A program made the translations under genes and the position numbers. A model generated the notes under the pieces. It had not been told where the DNA came from. It did no database searches and saw only the letters and a program-made list of their open reading frames with translations. Positions 27,398 through 39,991 of a stretch of DNA of 64,000 nucleotides are shown here, piece by piece. Each line of letters opens with the position of its first letter. The first letter of the stretch is position 1. The stretch is from positions 166,049,713 to 166,113,712 of the forward strand of contig NC_083337.1 in NCBI RefSeq assembly GCF_019175385.1. The letters run 5' to 3'. This stretch comes from Lycium barbarum. Its lineage: Eukaryota > Streptophyta > Magnoliopsida > Solanales > Solanaceae.

Positions 27398-30300
27398 TTA
27401 ATTCAGAGATGACGATTCATGAATCATATGAGACAGATCAACTCGTGGTTGCAAAAGGCACGTCATATTGTTGATTCTTGGAGCTGTTAGTCCAGGTCGT
27501 TCAGTCACGTCAACTCCATTAACTATTACCTCTCCACTCGAATCCAATGCTTTCCACTCGAAACACTGAATCATAGTTGAAAGCACAACATGTAACTCTC
27601 TCAGGGCTAGAGGCGACCCAGGACAACCCCTTCTTTCAGTCCCAAAGGGCAATAACTCAAAGCAATGGCCTTTTGCATCTATTGCGCCTCCCTTTATAGG
27701 CTCCATAAATCTTTCGGGCCTAAACTCCATTGGGTTCTCCCAATACTTTGGGTTTCTCCCAATGGACCAAATGTTCACAAACAATAGAGATCCATTAGGA
27801 ATTTGGTATCCTTCCACATTGCAATCTTCAACTGATTTTCTTATTAGTAAAGGAATGGGTGGATGAAGACGAAATGTTTCATTAATAATTGCTTGAATGT
27901 ATGGAAGATTTGGGCCGTCTAGTTCTCCTACTATTCGTTGCTTTCCCACGACTTTATCAATCTCTTGTTGGGCTTTTTTGAGGACTCTTGGATTGTTGGT
28001 CAGCTCTGCTATAGCCCATTCTACAGTAATTGCGGTTGTATCTGTTGCAGCAGTGAGGAAATCCTAGCAAAAGTAATCAAGAAAATTGTATTAGGATTCT
28101 TTTTCATCAAATTGAATTTCCATTTTTCCAAGCTAAGTTGGTAAGTTATTGGAAGGGAAGCTAGGAAACAAGAAGATGTGTAAGTAAAAAGATACGTACT
28201 CGTAATTAAGCTTATAGCCAGTCTATTTAATTTAATTTGACGATCAGGACTTTCTAATATAACTTCTTGCACAAAAGACAATATGGCAGGTCTCACAATA
28301 TTGCCACTCTACATGATTTGAAGATTAGGCGTTTAAGAGTTCGCAATTTAATTTAGTTATCTGCCCCAAATTAGAGAAGTTCAAATCCAAATGAGTGAAT
28401 GACCATGAAAAAACTTGCTTGCATGACCATAAATTGGACTTAGACGAATAACAATATTCAATTCGGGATTACTCTTAGGGTGTGAGGAAAGTGTTTTCAA
28501 GGAAAATGTTTTCATGGAACATGTGTTCTTGAAAAATGAGTGAATTTCTACTTATTTTCTCATGTTAGTTTGGGTAGCGGAAAATAAGTGAATTTTTTAC
28601 TTATTTTTTCATGTTCGTTTGGTTGGTAGAAAATATTTTCAGGAAAATATCCACCCAGGCCCCACCACTCCACCCCAACCCCACCACCCCATACCACAAC
28701 AACCCCGCACCTCCACCCCCCACCCCTAATTTTTTTTTTTTGGAAGTTTTTATTTTTTTTTCTAGATTTTCTAAACCACCACATCCCCCCTCCCCCCGGC
28801 GTGGACCCATACAATACCATCCCCCACAATCACCCACTCCCCACCCCCCCACCCCTTTTTTTTTGAATTTTTAATTTTTTTCTGTATTTTCTAAACCACC
28901 ACATCCCTCCCCCACCCCCACCCCCTCCGCGCGCGGACCCATACTCCACCACCCCCTCCAATAACCACGCAAACTTTCAATTTTTATAAATTTTTAATAA
29001 AGGTAAAATTAAATAGGAAGTAGAAAATTCGGGAGGGGATAGGGAGTGCGTGCTGGGGGGGGTGTAGAGAATCAAATAAGAAAACTTTTCAAAACTTTTA
29101 AAAAATATTATTTTTTTGGAGGGGGTGGTGGTGGGTCGGGAGGAGGGGTGGTCGTGGGGTGAACAAAAAAACTTTTAAAACTTTTTTTAAGAAAAAAGAA
29201 AAAAAATTGGGGGTGGGGTGGGGGTTGTGCGTGGGGGTAGGGTGCGGGGTAGGGGAGTGGTTGGGGGTAGGTTTAGTGGGGGTGGTGGTGGCGGGGGGAG
29301 GGGGGAGGGATGTGGTGGTGTAGAAACCCAAAAGAAAATTTTAAAAAAAAAATTGGGATGAGGGGTAGGGTTGGGGCGGCGGGGTGGGGTGTGGGTGAGG
29401 GTAGGGTGCGGCATGGGGGGAGTGGTGCATGAGTTGTGGGAGTGATTGGGGGGTGGGGTGGTGCATGGTTGTGGAAGTGGTTGGGGTTTGGTAGTTGGGG
29501 GTGGGGGTTGGGTGAGGGTGGGGTGGTGGGAGTGGTTGGGGTTTGGTGGTTGGGTGGTTGGTGGAATGCATTTGTGGACTTGTTTTCCCTATGGAAGCCA
29601 TTTTCCCCATTCATGAGGAACTTGTTTTCCTAAAGAAAATGTTTTTCAAATTTTTTGACCAAACAAATATGAGAAAATTCGAAAATATTTTCTAAAAAAT
29701 GTTTTCGTCCATATCGAACACCCCCTTAGACGCATCTCTAACCTAACAATCACAATCTATGGAATAAAGTAAAACAATATATTAACAAAGATGCAATAAT
29801 CAAACAATAAAATTTAGAACGCAACACTTACCAGGATCAATGCCTTTATGTGATCTTCCGTTATTTTAACGTCAGATGTCTCACTCTCCATAATATCAAG
29901 CAACAAATCCAGCAAGTCCTTACCATCATCTTTTAATTCTTCCACTTTCCTGCTATTTCTTAACATTTTCCTTCCGGTTATAAACTTCTCAAGCAAAGCA
30001 TCATATTTTCTATGAGTATTTCGTGCCCTCTTCTTTATCCCTTGAAAATCAAACCTCCCACCAAATCCTATAACATCAGCAACATCAAACGTTCCAAAAA
30101 TCTCCGTCACTTCAGTCACAACTTGTATTACCTCCTCAGCTTCCTTAGCGTTGTCCGAACACCGAGAACTCATCATCATCCTTGAAATAATATTGCTCGT
30201 CAATTTCAACAATTCCTTCGTCAAATTCACCGTATCGCCATTTTCCGCATTATTCATCAAAGTTTGTACAAATCTCCTTACTTCTATAGCCCTAAGGGGC

Positions 30301-30749
30301 CTGAAATTGTTGAGATTATGCGTGCTCAAGAGCTCACTAGTGCATAATTTCTTAATGAATTTCCAGTAGGACCCCACGGGCGAAAATGCCAAAGAAACAT
30401 CGTACGTTAGTAGTGTCACAGCGGGTGAACATTCGCGTGATGAAAAGACGAGTTCGTTATTTTTGAGGAATTCTTTTGCTAGTTGAGGTGTGGAAGCTAC
30501 AAAACATAATTGACGTCCGATATAAAGTTGATATAGAGGACCATAACGGCAATATAATTTGTGAAAACTACGATGAATATTCGGACTTAGGAGATGGAGA
30601 TGGCCTATTACGGGCAAAGCCAGCGGGGACGGGGGACAATGGCCATGGTTATGGGTACTTTTTGATAGTAATTTCGAAAAAATGGGACGCAAAATGACAA
30701 TAGAGAGGAATAAGAGGATCGCAAAAGAAAATATTGTGGGTAGCGGCAT
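27398..30749 (-). CDS. Cytochrome P450, CYP93B/flavone synthase II-like
   Basis: Two exons, 30749-29832 and 28063-27398, join in phase 0 at GT-AG sites to a 527-residue protein. I chose the ATG giving MPLPTIFSF. Features in order are an N-terminal membrane anchor (residues 1-25), a proline hinge (CPPSPLALPVIG), an I-helix oxygen-binding motif AATDTT (about 311-316), ExxR (ETFR, 368-371), FRPERF and the heme loop PFGTERRGCPG with Cys 453. The sequence, notably KKRARNTHRKYDALLEK, HIKALIL and RPGLTAPR, is of CYP93 type and closest to flavone synthase II, which converts flavanones to flavones at the ER. One oddity is that the near-invariant heme-loop Gly (FxxGxRxCxG) is Glu 449, a single-base change. 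The frame is otherwise intact. Activity and exact substrate are unknown. Confidence 0.9.
28478..29725. mobile_element. Harbinger-like element filling the P450 intron
   Basis: TTA at 28475-28477 and 29726-29728 flanks an element with short inverted ends (GGGTGT at the left, ACACCCCC at the right). Longer subterminal similarity is seen in the 'gaaaatgttttc' and 'aaaacattttc' phrases. The left half is extremely C-rich and the right half G-rich, with T-runs between. No protein-coding capacity is convincing: the Pro- and Gly-rich open frames only reflect this base bias. The whole element lies in the P450 intron (28064-29831). Confidence 0.62.
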
Positions 30750-30800
30750 TTTAGCCAATTGTAGATATTCACTACCTTGCAGTGCATGCTTCTATCATTT

Positions 30801-30822
30801 ACATATATATATATATATATAT
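30801..30822 (-). promoter_or_regulatory. AT repeat/TATA region upstream of the P450 gene
   Basis: An (AT)n run about 55-70 bases upstream of the P450 start codon could serve as the TATA box, but it may be only a microsatellite. Confidence 0.35.
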
Positions 30823-32057
30823 TGGTTTGGTGTTAGGTATAGATCAATAATTAAACTTCGGTTGCTTCTTCTCATAATGCTCTAAATATTCAAAACCTCG
30901 TGTTTTAAGAAATGGACTATCAGATTTCCATTTATTTTCATCTACCACATGGCATATATCATCAAAATGTCAAATTAATCATCCAAAAAAAAAAAAAAAA
31001 AACTTTATTGGGGCTAAGTACCCTAGATGTTTATAGCCAGTTAGCATATATATATATATATATATATATAGACGATAGTACTATATTCAAAAAAAAAAAA
31101 AACTTTGGATATAACATAAACGTTGTATGCATTGGAGTAGTACTCCATGTGTCTTAATTTATGTGGCAATGTCACTGATAACGAAGTTTAAGATAGAAAG
31201 AAAGATAAGTCGGGAGCACTAACTAATACTAATATAATATAATAGTCTAATATAATAGAAAATACTAATATAATAGAAAAGAATGTGTATTGTATGGTGT
31301 AAAATCAGTCATTGACATTTGTTTGGCTATAAATAATCTCATTAAAGGTAAATAAGAAGTTTAACGTTAAGTTGTTTTAAATAAAAAAGTATGATATTCT
31401 CTCTTGGACAGATTAAAAAGAAAAATATATGTCACATAAATTGGTCCCAATAGAATATATGTTAATATGTTACATTGTAGGTTAATTACCTGTCTCCTTT
31501 CCAGATTAATAATCACAGTTATTATAAAAAGTTACTCATAGTTTAAAACTTTTAAGTGACTAATAGTTTTTTTTTATTATTATTATTGTCGATGTATAAA
31601 AAAAGAAACTCTACAATATTTCACTTGAACCGGATAAAATAAAATTTAAAAAAAAAAAGAAAAAAAAAAAGGAACAACGACGAGTAGAATTTACGAACTA
31701 ATAAAAGCTAGTAAATAGAAACTAGAAAGTATTCGGAGATAAAAATAATGAGATAAGATAACTCGAGTACTATGTTTTTCTTTACTCGAGTACTATGTTT
31801 TTCTTTCAAAAATATACACAAAGTATATATGATTTTCTCACATATATATGATTTTCTCACATTTTATGATTTTAGTTTTCCTTATAAGAATTAAAGAGTA
31901 CGTTACACAACATTTGTAATTTTGTTAGACAAATATCAAATGACAGTTTATGGTGATCCATTATATCGTTTGCCTCTTGTAAATTCTAAATTGTAATGTG
32001 AAGTTGAAAGACCGTAATCACATCATAGGGATTTTGTATGGAAATGTTTCTATAAAA
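30823..32057. other. P450 upstream region with small duplications
   Basis: AT runs near 31045-31070. Two adjacent small tandem duplications occur near 31763-31806 ('actcgagtactatgtttttc' twice) and 31825-31860 ('atatatgattttctcac' twice). No gene is supported. Confidence 0.5.
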
Positions 32058-32303
32058 TTCTTCTGACTTCTAGGGATTATTTATTGTGTATGGAATTGTT
32101 GTCCGGGTTAAAACTGCTTACTTAAAAGGTAGAATTAATGCCATTTAAAACTTGTTAGTTAAGTACAGTTTATGATGATCCATTATATCGAATTCTTCTG
32201 ACTTCTAGGGATTATATATTGTGTATGGAATTGTTATTCGGGTTAAAACTGGTTATTTAAAAGGTAGAATTAATGTCATTTAAAACTTGTTAGTTAAGTA
32301 CAC
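32058..32303. repeat. 135-bp tandem duplication
   Basis: 'ttcttctgacttctagggat' begins at 32058 and again at 32193. The two copies are close to identical through 'aaaacttgttagttaagtac', and the second copy runs directly into the target site of the next element. Confidence 0.85.
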
Positions 32304-32306
32304 TTA

Positions 32307-33627
32307 GGGCCTGGAAAGCCACCCAGGTAATTGGAATTGGGTGTAATTACAAAGTTTGGCCTGTTTGTTTGACCAGGTAATTACACAGTTAGGTGGCAAT
32401 TGAGTGTAATTGAGAGGGTGTAATTACACTCTCCAATTCTCAAAGGGGGGGGGGGGGGGGGGGGGGGGGAGGCTGAGAATTGGGTATAATTACACGCTGT
32501 AATTACAGGATTACTTTTTAGTCTATTTCTTTTTAATTTAATTTTAATTTTTTTTATTTCTATTTTATTTTATTTTAATTTCTTTTATTTTCTAGTTTCT
32601 TTTTATTTCTATTATTTAATTTCTTTTTTATTTTTACTTTTTAATTATTTGTATTTTTAAAATATATTTTTCTTTTTATAGAATTTATATCTCATTTCTT
32701 TTCTTCTCATTCCCAACCTTTACGTCTTGTGGTTTCATGTAATTGCTCATATTTTTTTTAGTTTTTGTTTTATTCATTAACCGTGTTAATATTCTAATTT
32801 TTTAAACTACATCTCTTAATATTAGAAAGAATGAGTCATTAACAAATTTAGCATATAATAAGTGACATTATTAGAGTAGAATTTCATTGTGAATGAGGTT
32901 ATAGACTTATATTTTCCCTTTCTTTTGAATTATAGGAATATTTACTTATGTTACATTGAAACTTACTTATGTAACGTTGCAATTTGACATAAGAGTATTA
33001 TGTTAAAAAAATTCTTTTGAATTTTAAATTTAGGTTATATTTTCAATTTTAACAATATTTGCTTTAGTACTATTGGCTTGTTATTTTCACATTGTATGTT
33101 GTTTATTTTTCACTTACACTTGATAGAATTATTGTCAAACATTTGAATAGAGTTATGACATTATATTTATAAATATTCTTTTTTTTTTTCAAACATCCAA
33201 TCCCATGATGTTCTCACAAAAAACGTATGCTTTTAAGTTTTATAATCAATTAAAATTAAAATATTATTAATTTTGAAATTATATATCAATTATTTTTTAC
33301 AATATTAGTTACAAATATATGATTATTAATTAACATATTTTCAATAAACAATGTATTATTAAATAACTAATTTAATATCATTTATAAAGGCACATATTTT
33401 TAAAATATTAATTTTAAATTTTTTATAATTAAATTTTATTTTTAAATTAAACTAACTGTGTAATTACACTTGTGCAGCCAAACAGCACGCTTATAGTTAC
33501 ACTATAATTACATTATGACAAGCAAACAGATCGTAGTAAGTACAATGCTGTGTAATTACTAGATTGTGTAATTACTATGATAGTAATTACACCAATTCCA
33601 ATTACCAGTGGCTTTGCAAACAGGCTC
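32307..33627. mobile_element. Harbinger-like element, 1.3 kb, with G homopolymer
   Basis: Ends GGGCCTG and CAGGCTC are flanked by the TTA duplication (32304-32306 and 33628-33630). The subterminal 'ggtaattggaattgg(g)tgtaattac' is inverted at the right end. GGGCCTG is a typical PIF/Harbinger terminus. The interior is AT-rich and non-coding and carries 25 consecutive G near 32445-32469. Confidence 0.8.
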
Positions 33628-33807
33628 TTAGTAGTAGTTCATACAGGGACCACTTCATATATAGCATAGCCAATATAGTACATTTTCTTTTTAATTCGCC
33701 TCCAGTTGAATATAAGTTTAGCATAACCTACATTAGGTTGGTTATAAAATGGCGTGACATTCACATAAGCTTTTATATCGGAATGGAATTTAACGTGCAT
33801 GGACCAA

Positions 33808-35933
33808 TCTATATCTATTATATAATATAAAGCTAGACATAGACAATGTGACGTGGCACCTCTCTATGACCACCATTTCTATTTATCTTTTTTCTCCTTC
33901 TTTTGGCCTTTTCTCTAATTATAAAATGAAAAAAAAATCTAATTATCTCTTAATTATTGTGCTCAATAATGAACAACTTATGGCTACTCATTGATTAACA
34001 TGGAGTAAAAACGGTAGTTCATTTTTTATTTTATTTTTAATTTAAAGCCACCTTCAGGGTGGGGGGTTTAGGCCGGACCCCTACCATGTATATTAATAAC
34101 CAAAAGGAGAATACATGCGCTCAAGTGCCTAACCTCATATACAGTTTGTAAAGTAAAGGACATTCCCTTTGCTTCAATTCTTGCTCACCAAGAATTAGTG
34201 TTAAAAAAATTACAAAAATTAGGACCAAAAGTCACTAAACAGAGGATGAGAGTATGACTCTCTTGATCGTAGTTAAGCTTCCAAAAGTATAAGATTAGAC
34301 TATACATGAGGAACCACATCAGAGTATTTGATGTCCTTGATCTTTTTGTTCCTAATCTTAAAATTAGGAAATCTCCATTTATCCATATTGACAGGAATGC
34401 GCACGAATCCCCTTTTTAATAAAGCCCAATTTACGGTTTAGCTTGAATCCACTCACGTAATTTTAATTACCTTAATGCTAATTAAATTCCTATTCTGCAT
34501 TATGTTGTTGTATTGATGCATTACTTAAATTTTACATTTTTGCAAGTGCTACTACTATATGTACACACTCTCAATAACCACACTACTTTTTGAAGAAAAA
34601 AAATCAATTTATATGGTGATTACCTACCGTTGCAACGGAAGAAAAATCAAAACGGAGAGTCTTTCATCATTAAATTGTGAACACTACTATATATACACAT
34701 ACTCAACATATGAATATCAAATATTGATCTTCTACTGCGCAGACAGTCATTTGATCTCTTGAGTTATGTTAGTGTTTGGTTTCATATATCTTTGTAATGA
34801 AAAAAAACAATTGTCATGGAGCTTATATTGGTTTGCATCAATTTTCTCACATTCATTTGAGCTACAAGTAGGAAGCAGGCTTTGGTAGAGCATGGGGATT
34901 TATTTGAAGCTTCTACATAAGGCAAGACCTCATTTTATCTTATCAGTATTTTATGTGTGCGCTTTTAAAACTAAGCATCTTTTTCCATTATTGCTATATT
35001 GGTTAAGATATGGATGTTTAACTTACTTTTACCATAATATATATGATAATCTCTTTGTCCAAGAATTCTCCTTTTGAATGTGATGATGAAGGAGGATTAA
35101 CTCTTTGCATCATGCTCTTACTTTTCCTCTCCACAAATAAGCTTAATGTCTTCTCTTTGGATAGCATATCTATGCATTTTGAGTTATATATATATATATA
35201 TATTTTAATCAAGTTGAAGTCAATTTTCAACAATACAAAAGTTAGATAAATCGACGCTAAATCTATGGCAAACTTCTCGCTGGACACCAAAGAAAGGAAA
35301 GTAGGGAGTGGTTAGTTTGAATGGATATGAATTGCCTCTTCCTTTTTCACTTTCATTTCAAAAGTGATTAACTAATATATAAGTTATGACTCAAAGTAAC
35401 TTTTGCAAGCTCATAGTCTCAATGTTATGAAAATTATAATCATGAGGCTTTGCACTTTATTGTGTGGATATATATAAATAGTATTTGCAATTTGGTCGGA
35501 TTTGTTGGTTATATATTTAAACTCTTTATTTCTAAATTATTGGCTTCATCAAATATTTTAGCTAGATTGTCATGAAACTTTTTTCTTTATTTAACATTTT
35601 TTGGATCTTTGTTAAATTTCTCATCATATATATATTGTAGTAAAATTTAATACTTTTAGATGCAAATTTTTTATATATCATATTATTTTTTTCTCATTTT
35701 CTGTGAATTTTCCCTCTTATTTTGAAGTATTCTCCTCCACTAAAATAATGCTTGGTTTTTAAATATGGTTTTTTTATTCAAATTTTCATATACCAATTTA
35801 GATTGGTATTTTCATATTTAACATACGGTTTTTGTCCCAAATTATTTCCTTTAAATATTTTAAACATAAATTTATGATTTCCATCATTTTTAAATTTTTT
35901 TACGACCTCATGAAGTGCGGGCAACTACACTAA
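33808..35933 (+). mobile_element. Helitron-like element 1 of a tandem pair
   Basis: The 5' end is TCTATATCTATTATATAATA, preceded by A. The 3' end is '...tgcgggcaactacactaa', ending CTAA and followed by T. This A|TC...CTRR|T arrangement is that of plant Helitrons. The 3' hairpin is degenerate. No Rep/helicase is encoded, so it is non-autonomous. Confidence 0.65.
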
Positions 35934-35935
35934 TA

Positions 35936-38774
35936 TCTATATAATTCCATGTCATAGGCCCGGTGACGTGGCATGCCTCAAAAACTTAGAAAGACATTTA
36001 TCTTTTTTGTCATTTTTTTGCCTTTTACTTAATTTTTAAAATTAAATATTAATTAGATTTACATCCTTTCGTAAAAGAATGAAACGCGGCTTTACCTTAC
36101 ATAATGGAACGGTTACAACTTTATCAATAACTATGATAATTGAAGTTTTAAAGGTTCAGTAATCGTCGCTTCCGGTGACAAAATAGAATGATCACTTTTG
36201 TTTTTTTTATCTCACCTATCACATTTGTTCACTTCCCTTGGTTTGGACCTTCTTCTACCACATGAATTCTTTCCTGCCAAAGTTGCTATGGAGTGTGTCG
36301 TTATCTCCAAATTTGTAAATGTGAAGAGAATTTACGGTATGATATAACGACACACTCCATAACAACTTTGGCAGGGAAGAATGTGATAAAAGAAGGTCCA
36401 AACTAAGAGAAGTAAACAAATGTGATCATTCTATTTTGTCACCAGAAGCGGCGGTCACTGAACCTTTAGAACTTTAATTATCACAACTACTGATAAAGTT
36501 GTAACCGTTCCATTATGCAAGGTAAAGCAACATTTCATTCTTTTATGAAAGTATGTAAATTTAATTAATATTTAATTTTAAAAATTAAGTAAAAGGCAAA
36601 AAAAAATTGTAGTTCTAACTTGACATGTAATGTGATAATTTGAGAGATTAATATGTTACAATAGGCTATATGATCTTTATAGAGATTTTTTTTTTTACAC
36701 TATATAACCAAATAACTTAAATTTGATTTAAAAAAGTAGATAATATCACTCATTACATTACAAACTTTAATAATATTCTGATTTAGATCGAGGAAATCAG
36801 CTACTGGGAATTACTTGAATTATTAGTTCTTTTTAGACGATAAGGGAGTGAGGTAGTAAAAGCTTAAGAAGAGATAAGTTAATAAACATCATTTTCAACC
36901 GCCAGCTATGTTGTAGCTTTTTGGTAACTTGAGGTAGTTAAGACTTTTGTTTGTGCTTGTCGTAGATGATTGAAAACCCATATCCATAATTTTAGAATGG
37001 ATTCAATGTCAGAAATTAGAAGATAACTCATACCCATCACTAGTATTTAGAAGGGATTCAATGCAAAAATTTAGAAGAGTACACGTCTCATCTTAGTGTG
37101 AGAGAAAAATAAACTAAAATTGTTAGATTAGATGGTAATTATATTTATTTTTAGGTTTTAAAAAAAATTAGTTTTTGTTCCTTCTCTTCTAAGTTTAATT
37201 TGTTAACTAATGCTTTAATAATTTTGAAAAGTTTTGTCTGAAAAACTAGTGAAGAGCATGATGATCAACTGTTAGACAATAATCATTCTTTTTACTTTTA
37301 GAATTTTAACAATATTACTTTTGGGTTTATTATTAACTGACATTTTATAATTTTCAAATGCTATGTGGATACTAAGTTTTCTTCCTTTAATCTTTGTTAT
37401 TATATCTCACGTAATAATAATTTTCTTTCATACAAACATGCTTTAAATGGGTTTACAACTGATAATACTTCAAACTTTTTCTAAGCAATCATAAGCGTTT
37501 TTTTTTTTTTTTTTTACTGTTAATAGTTCTTGGAATTTCTTAATAGATAAAACTTCAATATACTCGATTGATAATATATAGTAAACTATACATTATAAAG
37601 TGTGCAAATAACATGAATTACTCCAAAAATATGAAGTTATCCAAGCAAATGTTTATTTGGTTTTCTCTTATTTCTGAGGAGTTAGTTGATTGCAGAAAAT
37701 CTTTGTTGCTTTGGCATGCTAGAAGCATTCCGTTGTGGCTCTCATTGATTAAGCAGGATTAGTTGGTCCCGACATAATTACAGATAAATTTGTGTCGAGA
37801 AGTTCACCTTTTTCTTTGGCATTATTTCAATATTCAAACAGCTTCGACGAGTTTTCCGTTTCAAAATCACATGTTATTTTTGTTAACTATATTCATGTCT
37901 CATGAAAGTGTTTGTACGAGAGATGTATCGACTGCGAGGTTTATTAATGTCATTCTTTCCAGAATAATAGTTCTTTCCTGAATTTAAGAATTAAAAATTT
38001 TGTCCTCCAATAGTACAAAATGATTAACTCCATTCCTAAACGATAAATTCTTAAGATGGTGATCATGTCCTCGCAGTTCCTGTCTCTTCATCTATTAGAA
38101 TAATAATGTTGACGTATGTATTTTCTAAATTAATGATAGACCTTTATTTTGGGAGAGTAAATCACAATTGTTTACCATACGCAATCTATTTGTCTTCTTA
38201 ATCTTTGTACTCTGTATTGGTATTTTGCTTTATTTTTTCTATTTTTTTCTTTTTTCATTTTGTTATTAGCCGAAGAATCAAACTAATACTATGACTCAAA
38301 TAATGACTTGAAGGGTGAAGATTATCATAATAAGATTGTGCCTAGCAATTTTCGATCAAGATAGTCATTGACTTAGTTTTTAGTCAAAATTCTTTTGTAT
38401 TGTTTATCGACAAGTCCGACTTATTCAAACTTAATATTAATTTTATTCGGTGATGATTTTTGAAAATTTTCACATCATGAAATTCTTTATAAAGAGTATA
38501 TTTTTTTAAAATTAAGAAATCTATACTTTTCATTAATATTGAGAAGATAATTATATTAATAAACAAATGTTACGGATCATAAAATATGTAAAAGACAAAA
38601 TTAGTCGAACATCAAGACTTTTTATTATATATTTATAGTTCTTAAGATATATAATAATGCCAAATCATCTAAATTTTGTTCAAATGTTTTTATTATATCT
38701 TTAGTTTTATCCAAATTTACCTTAAGCTTAATGAGGTTATTTATGACCGCGCAAAATGCGAGTAAATTACCTAG
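35936..38774 (+). mobile_element. Helitron-like element 2 of a tandem pair
   Basis: It begins TCTATATAATTCC only two bases after the previous element and shares 'gtgacgtggca' and 'tttatctttttt' with that element's 5' end. The 3' end has a small hairpin (CGCA AAA TGCG near 38752-38762), then 'agtaaattacctag' followed by T. An internal palindrome occupies about 36013-36606. No protein is encoded. Confidence 0.65.
36013..36606. repeat. Long palindrome inside Helitron 2
   Basis: The left arm (36013-36304) and right arm (36344-36606) are inverted copies with a 39-base loop. The arm tips are 'ggagtgtgtcgttat' and its inverse. The left arm overlaps the Helitron's own 5' sequence ('ttttttgccttttacttaat'), so the palindrome probably arose by inverted duplication within the element. 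Confidence 0.8.
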
Positions 38775-39370
38775 TTTAATACTATGAGGACAATACATTC
38801 TTCTTCCAAAACAAAAAACACACACGTTCCGATATTTACTCGAATCTAATGAACACTTAACATGTGACTTTGTTATATATTTTTGTTTCACTTAACCATG
38901 ATCCATTAATTAACATGAATACATCTCAATCTATTTTTTAAAAAAAAATTATGTTACTGTAATGTCATTTGATGTTAACATCGAATGTGAATACCTTTTT
39001 CTTTTCCTTGGTTTTTCTTAAAATAACATTATCTTGTAAACCTTTTAACTCATGAAAAATATCCTATATTCAAACCTATGTATGTATCAAGTAATCAATC
39101 TATATAAATTGCACATGTCAATTGTCAAGCACTTATTGCTTTATGCATTAGGTGCGAGTAAATACTTTCGAGCTCTGGGTTCCACGTAAGCACATACTAG
39201 TTGCAATTCCTAATTAATGAAGTAATGCTGTTTTTCCTTTTCGAATTTAAGTAATGCTAATTAATAGATAAAGATATAGGGAGCTGAGAGAGCGGCTACA
39301 GAAATCATAGGCATTGGCTATGGTTTGCCGTTTGGAATTACGCATAGGTGAAGGAATTGCATACAATTTA
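38775..39370. other. Intergenic, nothing recognised
   Basis: No gene or clear repeat was seen. Confidence 0.4.
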
Positions 39371-39378
39371 GGGGTGTT

Positions 39379-39617
39379 CAGTGGCGGATTCAAAATTCGG
39401 GAAAAAAATAATAAAAGCTAAATATGAAAATAATGTAATCTTTGAGTTTGAACCTAGGACGCTAGGGATAATTTTGAACACCCTGAATCGCTTGAGCTAA
39501 CTTTTTGCATTTGTTCAGGATATTCAAAAGTTAATATATATTTACATAAACATAGAAAATCTACCCTATATGTACAATATAATTTTTGCCCCTTGCCACC
39601 CTCTAAATCCGCCCCTA
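39379..39617. mobile_element. hAT-type MITE, 239 bp
   Basis: Ends CAGTGGCGGATT and its near-inverse (TAGGGGCGGATT) are typical of a hAT MITE family. The flanks GGGGTGTT (39371-39378) and GGTGTGTT (39618-39625) match at 7 of 8 positions, consistent with an 8-bp target duplication. Confidence 0.75.
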
Positions 39618-39991
39618 GGTGTGTTTGGTAATGACGAAAATCATTTTTTATAAAAATATTTGCTTGAAAAGTTCTTTCAGACAATATGAACAAAGTTACA
39701 AAGTGAAGAGTGTTTTAATGTCCAGGTATTAGTTGAAGTAAGTAATATGAAGTTATTGTAAGGAAAATAACTTCGGCGCATAAGTGATCTAGGAAGTCTA
39801 TCAAACTAACAAGTTTAGGAGGTAATTAGGACATAAAATAGTTCAGATATGCACTAAATAATGCGGTGGCCAGTTAAGAACTAGTCCCGAGGTACTATGC
39901 CAAAATTTAAAGAGGAGTTTTTATATCTAAAACAAAATTAGAGAGTTCAAAAATAACTTTCACCAGTTTTGTTTGGCTCATGTCTATTTTT

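Noticed and set aside
28560..29633. Several Pro-, Gly- or His-rich open frames on both strands
   Set aside because: They exist in many frames at once and reflect the C-rich/G-rich base bias of the element in the P450 intron.
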